Source: Pseudomonadota bacterium
GTDB taxonomy: Bacteria > Pseudomonadota > Alphaproteobacteria > Rhizobiales > Rhizobiaceae
Direction: 5' to 3'
Length of the DNA stretch: 64,000 nt
NCBI GenBank assembly: GCA_023451735.1
Contig: JAEXYH010000096.1
Location: forward strand, 124,001 to 188,000
In this document: piece by piece, positions 34,894 to 44,027 of the stretch
Layout: the number at the start of each line of letters is the position of its first letter
How positions within the stretch are numbered: position 1 is the stretch's first letter
The notes under the pieces: model-generated
Seen by the model: the letters and a program-made list of their open reading frames with translations, nothing else
Database searches by the model: none
Told to the model about the DNA's origin: nothing
Translations under genes and position numbers: made by a program

Positions 34894-36323
34894 GCTTTCT
34901 TTGGACATCGGAAGAGATGACGGCCATCATGGAAGGCCGTCCCATCGGTACGCTTCCGGAAGGCATTACAGGCATCTCGATCGACAGCCGCTCCATTGGT
35001 CCGGGAGAGGTATTCTTTGCGATCAAGGGCGATCGCGTCGATGGTCATGACTATGCAAGCATCGCGGTCGCCAACGGCGCTTCGCTGATCGTCGTCAGCG
35101 AGGGAAAACTTCCGGCGCTCGGCCGGTTGATCGTGCCGATGATCGTGGTCGAGGACGTGCTTGTGGCGCTTGGCAAGCTGGCCGTTGCTGCCCGTGCACG
35201 CAGCCGCGCCCGTATCATCGGGGTGACAGGATCGGTCGGTAAGACGACGACCAAGGAAATGCTGCGTCAGGTACTTGCCCCATCGGGCAAGGTGCATGCC
35301 GCAGTCGCATCCTTCAACAATCACTGGGGCGTGCCGCTGACGCTTGCGCGGATGCCGATCGATGCCGATTACGGAGTTTTCGAGATCGGCATGAACCATG
35401 CCGGCGAAATCACGCCGCTTACGCAGATGGTCAAGCCGCATGTGGTGATCATCACGACGATCGCTGCCGCTCATCTCGGTCATTTCAACAATCTGGAAGA
35501 GATCGCAGCAGCCAAGGCCGAGATTTTTGACGGCGTTGTGGAAGGCGGTGTCGCCGTGCTCAACCGGGATATCAAGCAGTTCGAGTTTTTGGCTCAGCGT
35601 GCCCAGGAAGCCGGTGTGGCGCGGATTTGCAGCTTTGGTCAGCATGCCAAGGCGGATTTCCGTCTTGCCGATTTCGAGGGCGACGGCGAAGGGTCGACCA
35701 TCTGGGCCGTTCTCGATGGAGAAACGCGCGAGATCAAGATTGGCGCGCCAGGCCGGCATATTGCTGAAAATGCCGTGGCTGCGCTTGGAGCCTGCGATCT
35801 CGTCGGTGCGGATATCGATCATGCAATCGCGGCGCTGGCTGACTTGAAAGCCGTCAAGGGCAGGGGCGAGCGCCACAGGCTTGGTATCGGCGAAGGACAT
35901 CTGACGCTGATCGACGAGAGCTACAATGCTAATCCGGCTTCCATGCGTGCTGCGATAGCGCTGCTTGCGTCGACAACGCCGGAACTGACTGGACGGCGGA
36001 TTGCCGTATTGGGCGACATGCTGGAGATGGGCGAGTTTTCCGCACAATTGCACGAGGAGTTGGCGGGACCGCTGCTTGCTGCCGGGATCGAGCATGTCTG
36101 GCTTGCCGGCAAGGAAATGGCTGTGTTGCGCGGCGCGCTTCCGGACAGTGTCGAGGTCGTCTACTTCGAACAGACATCCGAACTCTCGGACCATGCCGTT
36201 CGTTCGGTAAGACCCGGCGACGTGGTCATGGTGAAGTCGTCGCTCGGCATAGGGTTTGGCAAGATCGTCAGCGCTTTGCTTGACAACTATCCGGCATTCT
36301 CCGACACGGACCACCAACTTTGA
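34890..36323 (+). CDS. murF: UDP-MurNAc-tripeptide:D-Ala-D-Ala ligase MurF
   Basis: A 477-residue cytoplasmic Mur ligase attaching D-Ala-D-Ala to complete the pentapeptide. ATP loop G-S-V-G-K-T-T-T-K-E near residue 112, N-N-H-W-G-V-P, and the central-domain D-E-S-Y-N-A-N-P-A-S are family signatures. It begins with GTG 34890, overlapping the murE stop (GTGA), so translation is coupled. mraY follows after 28 bases. Confidence 0.96.
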   Translation: MSFLWTSEEMTAIMEGRPIGTLPEGITGISIDSRSIGPGEVFFAIKGDRVDGHDYASIAVANGASLIVVSEGKLPALGRLIVPMIVVEDVLVALGKLAVAARARSRARIIGVTGSVGKTTTKEMLRQVLAPSGKVHAAVASFNNHWGVPLTLARMPIDADYGVFEIGMNHAGEITPLTQMVKPHVVIITTIAAAHLGHFNNLEEIAAAKAEIFDGVVEGGVAVLNRDIKQFEFLAQRAQEAGVARICSFGQHAKADFRLADFEGDGEGSTIWAVLDGETREIKIGAPGRHIAENAVAALGACDLVGADIDHAIAALADLKAVKGRGERHRLGIGEGHLTLIDESYNANPASMRAAIALLASTTPELTGRRIAVLGDMLEMGEFSAQLHEELAGPLLAAGIEHVWLAGKEMAVLRGALPDSVEVVYFEQTSELSDHAVRSVRPGDVVMVKSSLGIGFGKIVSALLDNYPAFSDTDHQL

Positions 36324-36351
36324 ATTTTAGCGGCTTCGAGAAAGGGCCTTC

Positions 36352-37452
36352 ATGCTGATCTGGCTTGTCGAACTGTCGGACGAACTGCAGTTTTTCAATT
36401 TGTTCCGATACATCACCTTCCGGACTGGCGCAGCCCTGTTCACGTCTGCTCTGATCGTCTTCCTGTTCGGTCCGCGGATGATCGATTCGCTGCGTGTACG
36501 TCAGGGTAAAGGGCAGCCGATTCGTGCCGACGGTCCGCAGACCCATTTCAAGAAAGCTGGCACGCCGACCATGGGCGGGTTGATGATCCTTGCGGGCATC
36601 GTCGGCGGCTCGCTGCTCTGGGCTGACCTTTCCAACGTCTATGTCGTGGCAACGCTTCTGGTTACGCTCGGTTTTGGCGCCATCGGTTTCTATGACGATT
36701 ATCTGAAGGTCACCAAGCAGTCGGACAAGGGCTTTTCCGGCAAGGCGCGCCTCGCGATCGAGTTCCTGATCGCTGGCGTGGCGGTCTTCTTCATGATGCG
36801 CATGGCCATGCATTCGCAAACCTCCAACCCCGGTCTAGCCACATCGATCGCATTCCCGTTCGTGAAGGAATACGTACTCAATGTCGGCGTGTTCTTCATC
36901 CTGTTCGGCGGCTTCGTAATCGTTGCAGCGGGTAATGCGGTGAACCTGACGGATGGTCTGGACGGACTTGCGATCGTACCCGTAATGATCGCCGCCGCGT
37001 CTTTCGGCGTCATTGCTTACCTGGCGGGTAACGCCGTTTTCGCAAATTACCTGCAGATCAATTTCGTGCCCGGCACCGGTGAGCTGGCAGTCATTCTCGG
37101 CGCTGTCATCGGCGCGGGACTGGGATTCCTCTGGTTCAACGCGCCTCCCGCTGCCATCTTCATGGGAGATACGGGTTCGCTGGCACTCGGCGGCCTTATC
37201 GGTTCTGTCGCTGTCGCCACCAAGCACGAAATCGTTATGGCGATCGTCGGCGGTCTGTTCGTCATGGAAACGCTGTCGGTCATCATCCAGGTCGGCTTCT
37301 TCAAGCTGACCGGCAAGAGGGTGTTCCTGATGGCGCCGATCCACCACCATTTCGAAAAGCTCGGCTGGACGGAAAGTCAGGTCGTGATCCGCTTCTGGAT
37401 CATTGCCGTCGGCCTTGCGATGCTCGGACTTTCGACACTCAAGCTTCGGTAA
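36352..37452 (+). CDS. mraY: Phospho-MurNAc-pentapeptide translocase MraY
   Basis: A 366-residue polytopic membrane enzyme (about ten helices) making lipid I from UDP-MurNAc-pentapeptide and undecaprenyl phosphate. Diagnostic motifs: G-T-P-T-M-G-G in the first cytoplasmic loop, F-Y-D-D-Y with the catalytic Asp pair, N-L-T-D-G-L-D-G-L-A, and the histidine loop P-I-H-H-H-F-E. Length is standard. It sits between murF and murD in the usual order. Confidence 0.97.
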   Translation: MLIWLVELSDELQFFNLFRYITFRTGAALFTSALIVFLFGPRMIDSLRVRQGKGQPIRADGPQTHFKKAGTPTMGGLMILAGIVGGSLLWADLSNVYVVATLLVTLGFGAIGFYDDYLKVTKQSDKGFSGKARLAIEFLIAGVAVFFMMRMAMHSQTSNPGLATSIAFPFVKEYVLNVGVFFILFGGFVIVAAGNAVNLTDGLDGLAIVPVMIAAASFGVIAYLAGNAVFANYLQINFVPGTGELAVILGAVIGAGLGFLWFNAPPAAIFMGDTGSLALGGLIGSVAVATKHEIVMAIVGGLFVMETLSVIIQVGFFKLTGKRVFLMAPIHHHFEKLGWTESQVVIRFWIIAVGLAMLGLSTLKLR

Positions 37453-37467
37453 TTTCGGTATAACGCG

Positions 37468-38874
37468 ATGATCCCGGTTACGACATTCAAGGGTAGAGAT
37501 GTAGCACTGTTCGGCCTCGGCGGATCGGGGCTGGCGACTGCGCAGGCACTCGTTGCCGGCGGGGCGAATGTCACTGCCTGGGACGATAATCCCGACAGCG
37601 TAACCAGGGCTTCGCAGGCCGGCCTAATCGTCGCCGATCTTAGGGGGATCGACTGGTCGAAACAGGCCGCCTTCGTGCTGTCGCCCGGCGTGCCGTTGAC
37701 CCATCCGAAACCGCACTGGACCGTCGATCTGGCGAAGGCCGCCGGCGTCGACGTTATCGGCGATGTCGAATTGTTCGTGAGAGAGCGCCGCGCCCATGCG
37801 CCGGATAGTCCTTTCATTGCCATTACGGGCACGAATGGCAAGTCGACGACGACGGCACTCATTGCCCATATCCTGAAAGAGAGCGGCCGGGATACACAGC
37901 TTGGCGGCAATATCGGTACTGCGGTTCTGACGCTGGATGAACCGAAGGCAGGACGGTTCTACGTTGTCGAGTGCTCGTCCTATCAGATCGATCTCGCGCC
38001 GACCCTCAATCCGACCGCCGGTATCCTGCTCAATCTCACGCCCGACCACCTCGATCGCCATGGCACGATGCAGCATTATGCAGACATCAAGGAACGTCTC
38101 GTTGCCGGCAGCGATACGGCAATCATCGGGGTGGACGACAGCTTCTGCACGATGATCGCGGATCGGCTCGAGCGCGCGGGTGTCGAGGTGAAGGGGATTT
38201 CCAAGCGCAGTCCGGTCGCCGATGGCATCTATGCCGACGGCACGCGGCTTATCCAGGCACATGCCGGAGCAGCAGAAGAGATTGCCGAACTTGTCGGCAT
38301 CCCGACGCTCAAGGGCGCCCACAACGCGCAGAACGCCGCCGCGGCGATCGCCGCCTGCCTCGCAGTCGGGCTTTCAGCCGATGAAATCCGCAAGGGGCTG
38401 AACTCGTTCCCCGGTCTCAAGCACCGGATGCAACCGGTTGGCCGTCGCGGCGAGGTTGTTTTCGTTAACGATTCGAAGGCGACGAATGCCGAGGCCGCCG
38501 CTCCGGCGCTTTCGAGTTACGACCGGATCTACTGGATTGCCGGTGGTCTTCCCAAGGAAGGCGGGATCGCAAGCCTCGCACCACTTTTCCCTCATATAGT
38601 AAAAGCTTATCTGATAGGAGAGGCTGCGTCGGCATTTGCGGCCACATTGGGCGAAAGCGTGCGATATGAAATCTCCGGCACGCTGGATCAGGCTGTCGCC
38701 CATGCCGCAGCAGACGCCGATGGCGACACCTTGCCCTCGGCGGTGATGCTTTCGCCGGCATGTGCAAGCTTCGATCAATTCAAGAATTTCGAGGTCCGCG
38801 GGGATGCTTTCGTGCAGCTCGTGGCAGGCCTGCAGGATGTGACCATGCTGGTCGAAACCGGAAACAGGAGCTGA
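37468..38874 (+). CDS. murD: UDP-MurNAc-L-Ala:D-Glu ligase MurD
   Basis: A 468-residue Mur ligase adding D-glutamate to UDP-MurNAc-L-Ala. N-terminal UDP-binding fold starts F-G-L-G-G-S-G; ATP loop I-T-G-T-N-G-K-S-T-T near residue 118; then E-C-S-S-Y-Q and L-N-L-T-P-D-H-L-D-R-H. It lies 15 bases after mraY and 4 before ftsW, so is clearly in the same operon. Confidence 0.96.
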   Translation: MIPVTTFKGRDVALFGLGGSGLATAQALVAGGANVTAWDDNPDSVTRASQAGLIVADLRGIDWSKQAAFVLSPGVPLTHPKPHWTVDLAKAAGVDVIGDVELFVRERRAHAPDSPFIAITGTNGKSTTTALIAHILKESGRDTQLGGNIGTAVLTLDEPKAGRFYVVECSSYQIDLAPTLNPTAGILLNLTPDHLDRHGTMQHYADIKERLVAGSDTAIIGVDDSFCTMIADRLERAGVEVKGISKRSPVADGIYADGTRLIQAHAGAAEEIAELVGIPTLKGAHNAQNAAAAIAACLAVGLSADEIRKGLNSFPGLKHRMQPVGRRGEVVFVNDSKATNAEAAAPALSSYDRIYWIAGGLPKEGGIASLAPLFPHIVKAYLIGEAASAFAATLGESVRYEISGTLDQAVAHAAADADGDTLPSAVMLSPACASFDQFKNFEVRGDAFVQLVAGLQDVTMLVETGNRS

Positions 38875-38878
38875 GACA

Positions 38879-40033
38879 ATGGTAAGCCGCGCAGACCGAG
38901 GGCCGCTCGCAGACTGGTTCTGGACGATTGACCGTTATTTCCTCGCCGCCTTCATCCTCTTGATGGGGCTTGGCTTCATGCTTTCTTTCGCCGCGTCTCC
39001 GGCGGTTGCGGAACGTATCGGTCTCGACAGTTTTCACTTCGTTGAACGGCATGCACTTTTCATCGTGCCATCGATCGCGGTTATGATTGGCCTCTCCTTC
39101 CTCAGCCCGAGGCAGATCAGACGAGCGGCAATCATTCTTCTTGCCGTTTCTCTGGTCATGATGGTGTTGGCGCTGTTCATCGGTGTCGAGGTCAAGGGGG
39201 CTCGTCGATGGATCGGTATCGGCGTTTTCTCCATTCAGCCCTCGGAATTCATGAAACCGGCTTTTGTTATCGTCTGCGCCTGGCTGTTCTCCGAGCACGC
39301 CCGCCAGCCTGAAATCCCCGGTAATCTCTTTGCGATCATCCTGTTCGGCATCGTCGCGGCGCTTCTCGTCGCTCAGCCCGACCTCGGTCAGACGATCCTG
39401 ACCAGCGTTGTCTGGGGCGGCATGTTTTTCATGGCCGGGATGCCGTGGATCTGGATTTTCCTGCTTGGTGGGGTCGGGGCTGGCGGGCTTGTAGCGGCCT
39501 ACTACATGCTTCCGCATGTTACGGCGCGTTTCGACAAGTTCCTGACGGGTGAGGGTGACCGCTTCCAGATCGAGACCGCTCATGAAGCGATTGTCCGCGG
39601 CGGCTGGTTTGGCCAGGGACCGGGCGAGGGGATCGTCAAGCGTATTCTGCCCGACAGCCATACCGACTTCGTCTTTTCTGTTGCGGCGGAAGAATTCGGT
39701 ATCGTGTTCTGCATGGCGCTGGTGCTGATCTTCGGCTTCATCGTCTTGCGCGGGTTGAACCATGCTTTCAAGGAACGCAATGACTTCAATCGCTTTGCGG
39801 TGGCCGGGCTCGTGCTTCTGATCGGTATCCAGTCGATGATCAATATCGGCGTCAATCTCGAATTGATGCCTGCAAAGGGCATGACGTTGCCGCTGATCTC
39901 CTATGGTGGCTCGTCGCAGGTGGCGATCTGCATCACAGCCGGATTCATTCTGGCACTGACACGCCATCGTCCGGAAAAGCGGGCGCAGGAGAGGAGCCTG
40001 TTCCGCGTCGCCCATGGTGTTCCTGCGGAGTGA
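38879..40033 (+). CDS. ftsW: Septal peptidoglycan glycosyltransferase FtsW
   Basis: A 384-residue SEDS-family polytopic protein that polymerises lipid II at the septum together with FtsI. Recognised by A-R-R-W-I-G-I-G-V-F-S-I-Q-P-S-E, the large periplasmic loop region with L-P-D-S-H-T-D-F-V-F-S-V-A-A-E-E-F-G, and P-L-I-S-Y-G-G-S-S. Position between murD and murG marks it as FtsW rather than RodA. The next start (murG) is 4 bases after its stop. Confidence 0.95.
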   Translation: MVSRADRGPLADWFWTIDRYFLAAFILLMGLGFMLSFAASPAVAERIGLDSFHFVERHALFIVPSIAVMIGLSFLSPRQIRRAAIILLAVSLVMMVLALFIGVEVKGARRWIGIGVFSIQPSEFMKPAFVIVCAWLFSEHARQPEIPGNLFAIILFGIVAALLVAQPDLGQTILTSVVWGGMFFMAGMPWIWIFLLGGVGAGGLVAAYYMLPHVTARFDKFLTGEGDRFQIETAHEAIVRGGWFGQGPGEGIVKRILPDSHTDFVFSVAAEEFGIVFCMALVLIFGFIVLRGLNHAFKERNDFNRFAVAGLVLLIGIQSMINIGVNLELMPAKGMTLPLISYGGSSQVAICITAGFILALTRHRPEKRAQERSLFRVAHGVPAE

Positions 40034-40037
40034 ATGG

Positions 40038-41177
40038 ATGAGCAAGGGTACGATCGTTCTTGCCGCCGGGGGAACCGGTGGCCATCTTTTTCCCGCAGAA
40101 GCGCTTGGGCATGAGCTGAGACGCCGCGGTTTTGCCGTTCATCTGGTGACGGACAGCCGGGCGGAACGGTTTGCCGGAAAATTCCCGGCTGACGATATCC
40201 ATGTCGTGCCTTCGGCGACATTCGCCTCGAAGAACCCGTTTGCCATGGCCAAGACAGCCCTGACGCTCTGGAAAGGGCTACGCACAGCGCGAAAACTGAT
40301 GGCACGTTTGCGGCCGCTGGCGGTTGTCGGGTTCGGCGGTTATCCGACCGTACCGCCTCTGCTCGCGTCAACCGGGCTTGGCATTCCGACGCTGATCCAC
40401 GAGCAGAACGCGGTCATGGGCCGGGCCAACAAGGCACTTGCCAAGCGCGTGCAGGTGATCGCCGGCGGTTTTCTGCCGGAAGGTCGAGGCGAACATGCCG
40501 CCAAAATCGTGGTCACCGGCAATCCTGTACGACCACCAGTGCTGGATGCGGCCAAGATCTCTTATGTCGCTTCGCGTGGACAGGATCCGTTCCGGCTCGT
40601 GGTGTTCGGTGGCAGTCAGGGCGCACAATTCTTCTCCTCGGCCGTACCGACAGCGATCAGCCTTCTGGACCCGGCGCTGAGGCAGCGCCTTATCGTGACC
40701 CAGCAGGCACGTCCCGAAGACAAGGATCGCGTTACCTCCTGTTTTGCAAAACTGAAGTCTTCCGCCGATGTCGCGCCGTTCTTTTCGGATATGGCCGACC
40801 GGCTGGCTGAGGCGCATCTCGTCATCTGCCGTTCCGGCGCATCGACGGTGAGCGAGCTTTCGGTGATAGGGCGTCCCTCGATCCTCGTTCCCTACCCCTA
40901 TGCGCTCGATCATGATCAGGCCGCGAACGCAGCAGCACTGGTTGCCGAAGGTGGTGCGCAGGTCGTGGCGCAATCGGATCTGTCGCCGGAGAAACTGTCG
41001 GCGATGCTGGCAGCGGCCATGAACGAGCCCGATCGGCTCGAGGCCATGGCCGCCGATGCCAAGAAGGCCGGCAAGCCTGATGCGACCGAAGATCTGGCCG
41101 ATCTTGTCATGGCTATTGCAGAAAAGCGCCCGATCGCCGAATACAAGAAAAAGAATAATAGTGGAGTTCAGGCATGA
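40038..41177 (+). CDS. murG: Lipid II-forming GlcNAc transferase MurG
   Basis: A 379-residue GT28 glycosyltransferase, peripheral on the inner face of the membrane, adding GlcNAc to lipid I. Key motifs: A-G-G-T-G-G-H-L-F-P-A at the N-terminus, G-F-G-G-Y-P, H-E-Q-N-A-V-M-G, F-G-G-S-Q-G-A and D-H-Q-x-x-N-A near the C-terminus. ATG 40038 is chosen since it falls just before the conserved start; a longer reading would run into ftsW. The stop overlaps murC by 4 bases (ATGA). Confidence 0.96.
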   Translation: MSKGTIVLAAGGTGGHLFPAEALGHELRRRGFAVHLVTDSRAERFAGKFPADDIHVVPSATFASKNPFAMAKTALTLWKGLRTARKLMARLRPLAVVGFGGYPTVPPLLASTGLGIPTLIHEQNAVMGRANKALAKRVQVIAGGFLPEGRGEHAAKIVVTGNPVRPPVLDAAKISYVASRGQDPFRLVVFGGSQGAQFFSSAVPTAISLLDPALRQRLIVTQQARPEDKDRVTSCFAKLKSSADVAPFFSDMADRLAEAHLVICRSGASTVSELSVIGRPSILVPYPYALDHDQAANAAALVAEGGAQVVAQSDLSPEKLSAMLAAAMNEPDRLEAMAADAKKAGKPDATEDLADLVMAIAEKRPIAEYKKKNNSGVQA

Positions 41178-42583
41178 AGATGCCCAAGGCCATCGGCCTC
41201 GTACATTTCATCGGTATCGGCGGCATCGGCATGAGCGGTATTGCCGAAGTGCTGCACAATCTCGGCCACCGGGTCCAAGGGTCCGACCAATCGGATAGCG
41301 CCAATGTGCAACGTCTTCGTGACAAAGGTATCGAGGTCTTTGTCGGCCACGAGGCCAATAATCTCGGTGATGCGGAAGTCGTGGTTGTTTCAACGGCGAT
41401 CAAGAAGACCAATCCCGAGCTGATCGCAGCGCGTGAAAAATCGCTGCCGATCGTGCGCCGTGCCGAGATGCTTGCAGAACTTATGCGTTTCCGCAATGCC
41501 ATTGCCATCGGCGGGACGCATGGCAAGACCACGACCACATCCATGGTCGCGACGCTGCTGGAAGCCGGCGGGCTCGATCCGACCGTCATCAACGGCGGTA
41601 TCATCAACGCCTATGGCACCAATGCCCGCATGGGCGAGGGTGAATGGATGGTCGTCGAGGCCGACGAATCGGACGGTACGTTCCTGAAACTGCCGGCCGA
41701 AGTGGCAGTCGTCACCAATATCGATCCCGAACATCTGGACCACTACGGCAATTTCGATGCCGTTCGGGCGGCGTTCCGCCAGTTCGTCGAAAACGTGCCG
41801 TTTTACGGTTTCGGCGTGCTCTGCATTGATCATCCGGAAGTTCAGGCGCTGGTCAGCAAGATCGAGGACCGCAAGGTCGTCACCTATGGTGAGAACCCGC
41901 AGGCGGATGCGCGTTTCTCCAATATTCGCATGGATGGAACGAAGGCGACTTTCGATGTCGAGATCCGTCGTCGCCGCACCGGCCGGATTTTCAATTTCAA
42001 GGACCTGACCCTGCCCATGCCGGGCCGGCACAACATTTCCAATGCCACGGCGGCGATTGCCGTCGCCAATCGTCTCGGCATTTCGGAAGATGATATCCGC
42101 AAGGGACTTGCGGCTTTCGGCGGCGTCAAGCGTCGCTTCACGCTGACGGGTACCTGGAACGGCGTTCAGGTCTTCGATGACTACGGGCATCATCCGGTCG
42201 AGATCAAGGCAGTGCTGAGAGCCGCGCGCGAGGCCTGCAATGGCCGCATCATCGCGGTACACCAGCCGCATCGCTACTCGCGCCTTTCCAGCCTGTTCGA
42301 GGATTTCGCGACATGCTTCAACGATGCCGACAGCATCATCCTGGCGCCGGTCTATGCGGCCGGAGAGGATCCGATCGAAGGCATCAATTCCGAGACGCTG
42401 GTTTCGCATATCCGCGCAGGCGGACATCGTGACGCGCGCTATATGGCATCGCCGACAGAACTGGCACATATTGTTTCAGGCATTGCGAAACCGGGTGATT
42501 TCGTGGTTCTTCTTGGAGCAGGTAATATTACACAGTGGGCGGCATCATTGCCGAGGGAACTGGAAAGCATATCAGGACAGTAA
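41174..42583 (+). CDS. murC: UDP-MurNAc:L-Ala ligase MurC
   Basis: A 469-residue Mur ligase for the first amino-acid addition. H-F-I-G-I-G-G-I-G-M-S-G at the N-terminus and the ATP loop G-G-T-H-G-K-T-T-T-T-S-M (about 114-125) are diagnostic, followed by E-A-D-E-S-D-G-T-F and the D-D-Y-G-H-H-P-V-E motif. Start overlaps murG; murB begins 3 bases after its stop. Confidence 0.97.
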   Translation: MKMPKAIGLVHFIGIGGIGMSGIAEVLHNLGHRVQGSDQSDSANVQRLRDKGIEVFVGHEANNLGDAEVVVVSTAIKKTNPELIAAREKSLPIVRRAEMLAELMRFRNAIAIGGTHGKTTTTSMVATLLEAGGLDPTVINGGIINAYGTNARMGEGEWMVVEADESDGTFLKLPAEVAVVTNIDPEHLDHYGNFDAVRAAFRQFVENVPFYGFGVLCIDHPEVQALVSKIEDRKVVTYGENPQADARFSNIRMDGTKATFDVEIRRRRTGRIFNFKDLTLPMPGRHNISNATAAIAVANRLGISEDDIRKGLAAFGGVKRRFTLTGTWNGVQVFDDYGHHPVEIKAVLRAAREACNGRIIAVHQPHRYSRLSSLFEDFATCFNDADSIILAPVYAAGEDPIEGINSETLVSHIRAGGHRDARYMASPTELAHIVSGIAKPGDFVVLLGAGNITQWAASLPRELESISGQ

Positions 42584-42585
42584 GT

Positions 42586-43560
42586 ATGAAGCAGGTAGAT
42601 GGGGAAAAGCTGCTGGCCTCGCTCGGGGAGGGCGTGAACCAGTTGCGCGGTCGGCTGACGCCGGACGCATCGATGGAGAGGGTGACCTGGTTCCAGGCGG
42701 GCGGTCTGGCGGAACTAATGTTCCAGCCGCATGATGTGGACGATCTGGTGACATTCTTGAAGCTGTTGCCGGCTGAAGTTCCGCTGACGGTTGTCGGCGT
42801 GGGGTCGAACCTGCTGGTTCGTGACGGAGGCATTCCGGGCGTTGTTGTCCGCCTCTCGGCAAAGGGATTCGGACAGGTCGAGCTGGTCGGTGAAAACCGC
42901 ATTCGTGCCGGTGCGATCTGCCCGGACAAGCATATCGCCGCAATGGCCATGGATAACGGTGTCGGCGGCTTCGCCTTCTATTACGGTATCCCCGGGTCGA
43001 TCGGCGGCGCATTGCGGATGAATGCCGGGGCCAACGGCGGCGAAACCTCCCAGCGCGTGATTGAGGTCCATGCTGTCGACCGGCAGGGCAATCAGCATGT
43101 GTTCTCGAAGGAGGACATGGGTTACAGCTATCGGCACACGACTGCGTCGAAGGATTTGATCTTCACGCATGCCGTATTCGAGGGTTATCCGGAAGAGCGC
43201 GCCAAGATACGCTCCGAGATGGATGCTGTGCGCCAGCACCGCGAAACTGTGCAGCCGATCAAAGAAAAGACCGGTGGTTCCACATTCAAGAACCCACCCG
43301 GCCACTCGGCTTGGAAACTGATAGATGATGCGGGTTGCCGTGGCCTGATGAATGGCGGTGCGCAGATGTCATCGCTTCATTGCAACTTCATGATCAATAT
43401 CGGCCATGCGACCGGCTACGATCTCGAATATCTCGGTGAGATGGTGCGCCAGCGCGTGTTCGAACATGCTGGCATCAAGCTGGAATGGGAGATCAAGCGG
43501 CTTGGTATCTTCATGCCCGGGCGTGAGGTGAGGCCTTTTCAGGGCGCTACGACGGAATAA
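42586..43560 (+). CDS. murB: UDP-N-acetylenolpyruvoylglucosamine reductase MurB
   Basis: A 324-residue FAD enzyme reducing the enolpyruvyl group to make UDP-MurNAc. Family marks include T-W-F-Q-A-G-G-L-A-E, V-G-V-G-S-N-L-L-V, the G-I-P-G-S-I-G-G-A substrate loop with M-N-A-G-A-N-G-G-E, and G-G-S-T-F-K-N-P containing the catalytic serine. It lacks the extra C-terminal region of E. coli MurB, as in type II enzymes. It is the last wall gene before the interruption at 43.6-45.7 kb. Confidence 0.96.
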   Translation: MKQVDGEKLLASLGEGVNQLRGRLTPDASMERVTWFQAGGLAELMFQPHDVDDLVTFLKLLPAEVPLTVVGVGSNLLVRDGGIPGVVVRLSAKGFGQVELVGENRIRAGAICPDKHIAAMAMDNGVGGFAFYYGIPGSIGGALRMNAGANGGETSQRVIEVHAVDRQGNQHVFSKEDMGYSYRHTTASKDLIFTHAVFEGYPEERAKIRSEMDAVRQHRETVQPIKEKTGGSTFKNPPGHSAWKLIDDAGCRGLMNGGAQMSSLHCNFMINIGHATGYDLEYLGEMVRQRVFEHAGIKLEWEIKRLGIFMPGREVRPFQGATTE

Positions 43561-43591
43561 TTGGTCGGTAAGGTCCGTTCAGGAGGTGTAG

Positions 43592-43819
43592 GTGACGCTC
43601 GTACACAATGAACGGACTAAACTTCTTGCGAACTCGCTAGACCGCCTCTCCACAGCCTGTGTGGCTGCAGGTTTCATCGCGCCAGCAGTTTCGCTGTCGA
43701 GTGGTTCCATGTCGTTCAGCATTACGTTGCCGACGGCAATTTCCACCATGGCTTGGCTTTCAGGCGCTTTGATATTACATTTGAGTGCAAGACGTGCTCT
43801 TGGAGGGCTGATCCCATGA
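43592..43819 (+). CDS. Small two-span membrane protein of unknown function (75 aa)
   Basis: GTG 43592 follows an ideal AGGAGG (43581-43586, spacing 5). The 75-residue product has a polar N-E-R-T-K-L-L-A-N-S-L-D-R start, then two hydrophobic helices (about 20-35 and 47-66) and a basic end. I do not know its function. It lies 31 bases after murB on the same strand and its stop overlaps the start of another tiny membrane-protein gene, followed by a strong terminator. The overlap and ribosome binding site make a real gene pair likely. Confidence 0.65.
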   Translation: MTLVHNERTKLLANSLDRLSTACVAAGFIAPAVSLSSGSMSFSITLPTAISTMAWLSGALILHLSARRALGGLIP

Positions 43820-43941
43820 ATGCCCCAACATTCTTCTTTCTATATATTTTACCGTTCGTGATCGCGGGCGCTGGATGGATTGCGGTGCTTTTGAATGAGC
43901 GAAGCAACCGTGCGAAAATACGTATCCAGTCCGGTAAATAA
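43816..43941 (+). CDS. Tiny single-span membrane protein (41 aa)
   Basis: ATG 43816 overlaps the previous stop (ATGA). The 41-residue product starts M-N-A-P-T, has one hydrophobic helix (F-F-F-L-Y-I-L-P-F-V-I-A-G-A-G-W-I-A-V-L-L) and a basic tail (N-E-R-S-N-R-A-K-I-R-I). Codons at the start are unusually T/A-rich for this chromosome. Translational coupling suggests it works with the 75-residue protein. A longer in-frame reading from 43753 lies inside that gene and is unlikely. Confidence 0.6.
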   Translation: MNAPTFFFLYILPFVIAGAGWIAVLLNERSNRAKIRIQSGK

Positions 43942-43960
43942 CCAGCGTGATATCAAAACA

Positions 43961-44001
43961 AAAAAAAGCCCGCGAGGCCAATTGCTTCGCGGGCTTTTTT
44001 T
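43961..44001. terminator. Strong bidirectional terminator
   Basis: AAAAAAAGCCCGCGA (43961-43975) pairs with TCGCGGGCTTTTTTT (43987-44001) around an 11-base loop. It closes the rightward transcript after the mini-protein pair and the leftward MFS transcript (stop at 44028), and so insulates the two halves of the dcw cluster. Confidence 0.95.
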
Positions 44002-44027
44002 ATGATTTGATTCCGATCTGGATCAGA

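Noticed and set aside
34851..36317. 488-codon antisense open frame opposite murF
   Set aside because: A shadow of a certain gene with His/Arg/Asp-rich low-information sequence and no start signal.
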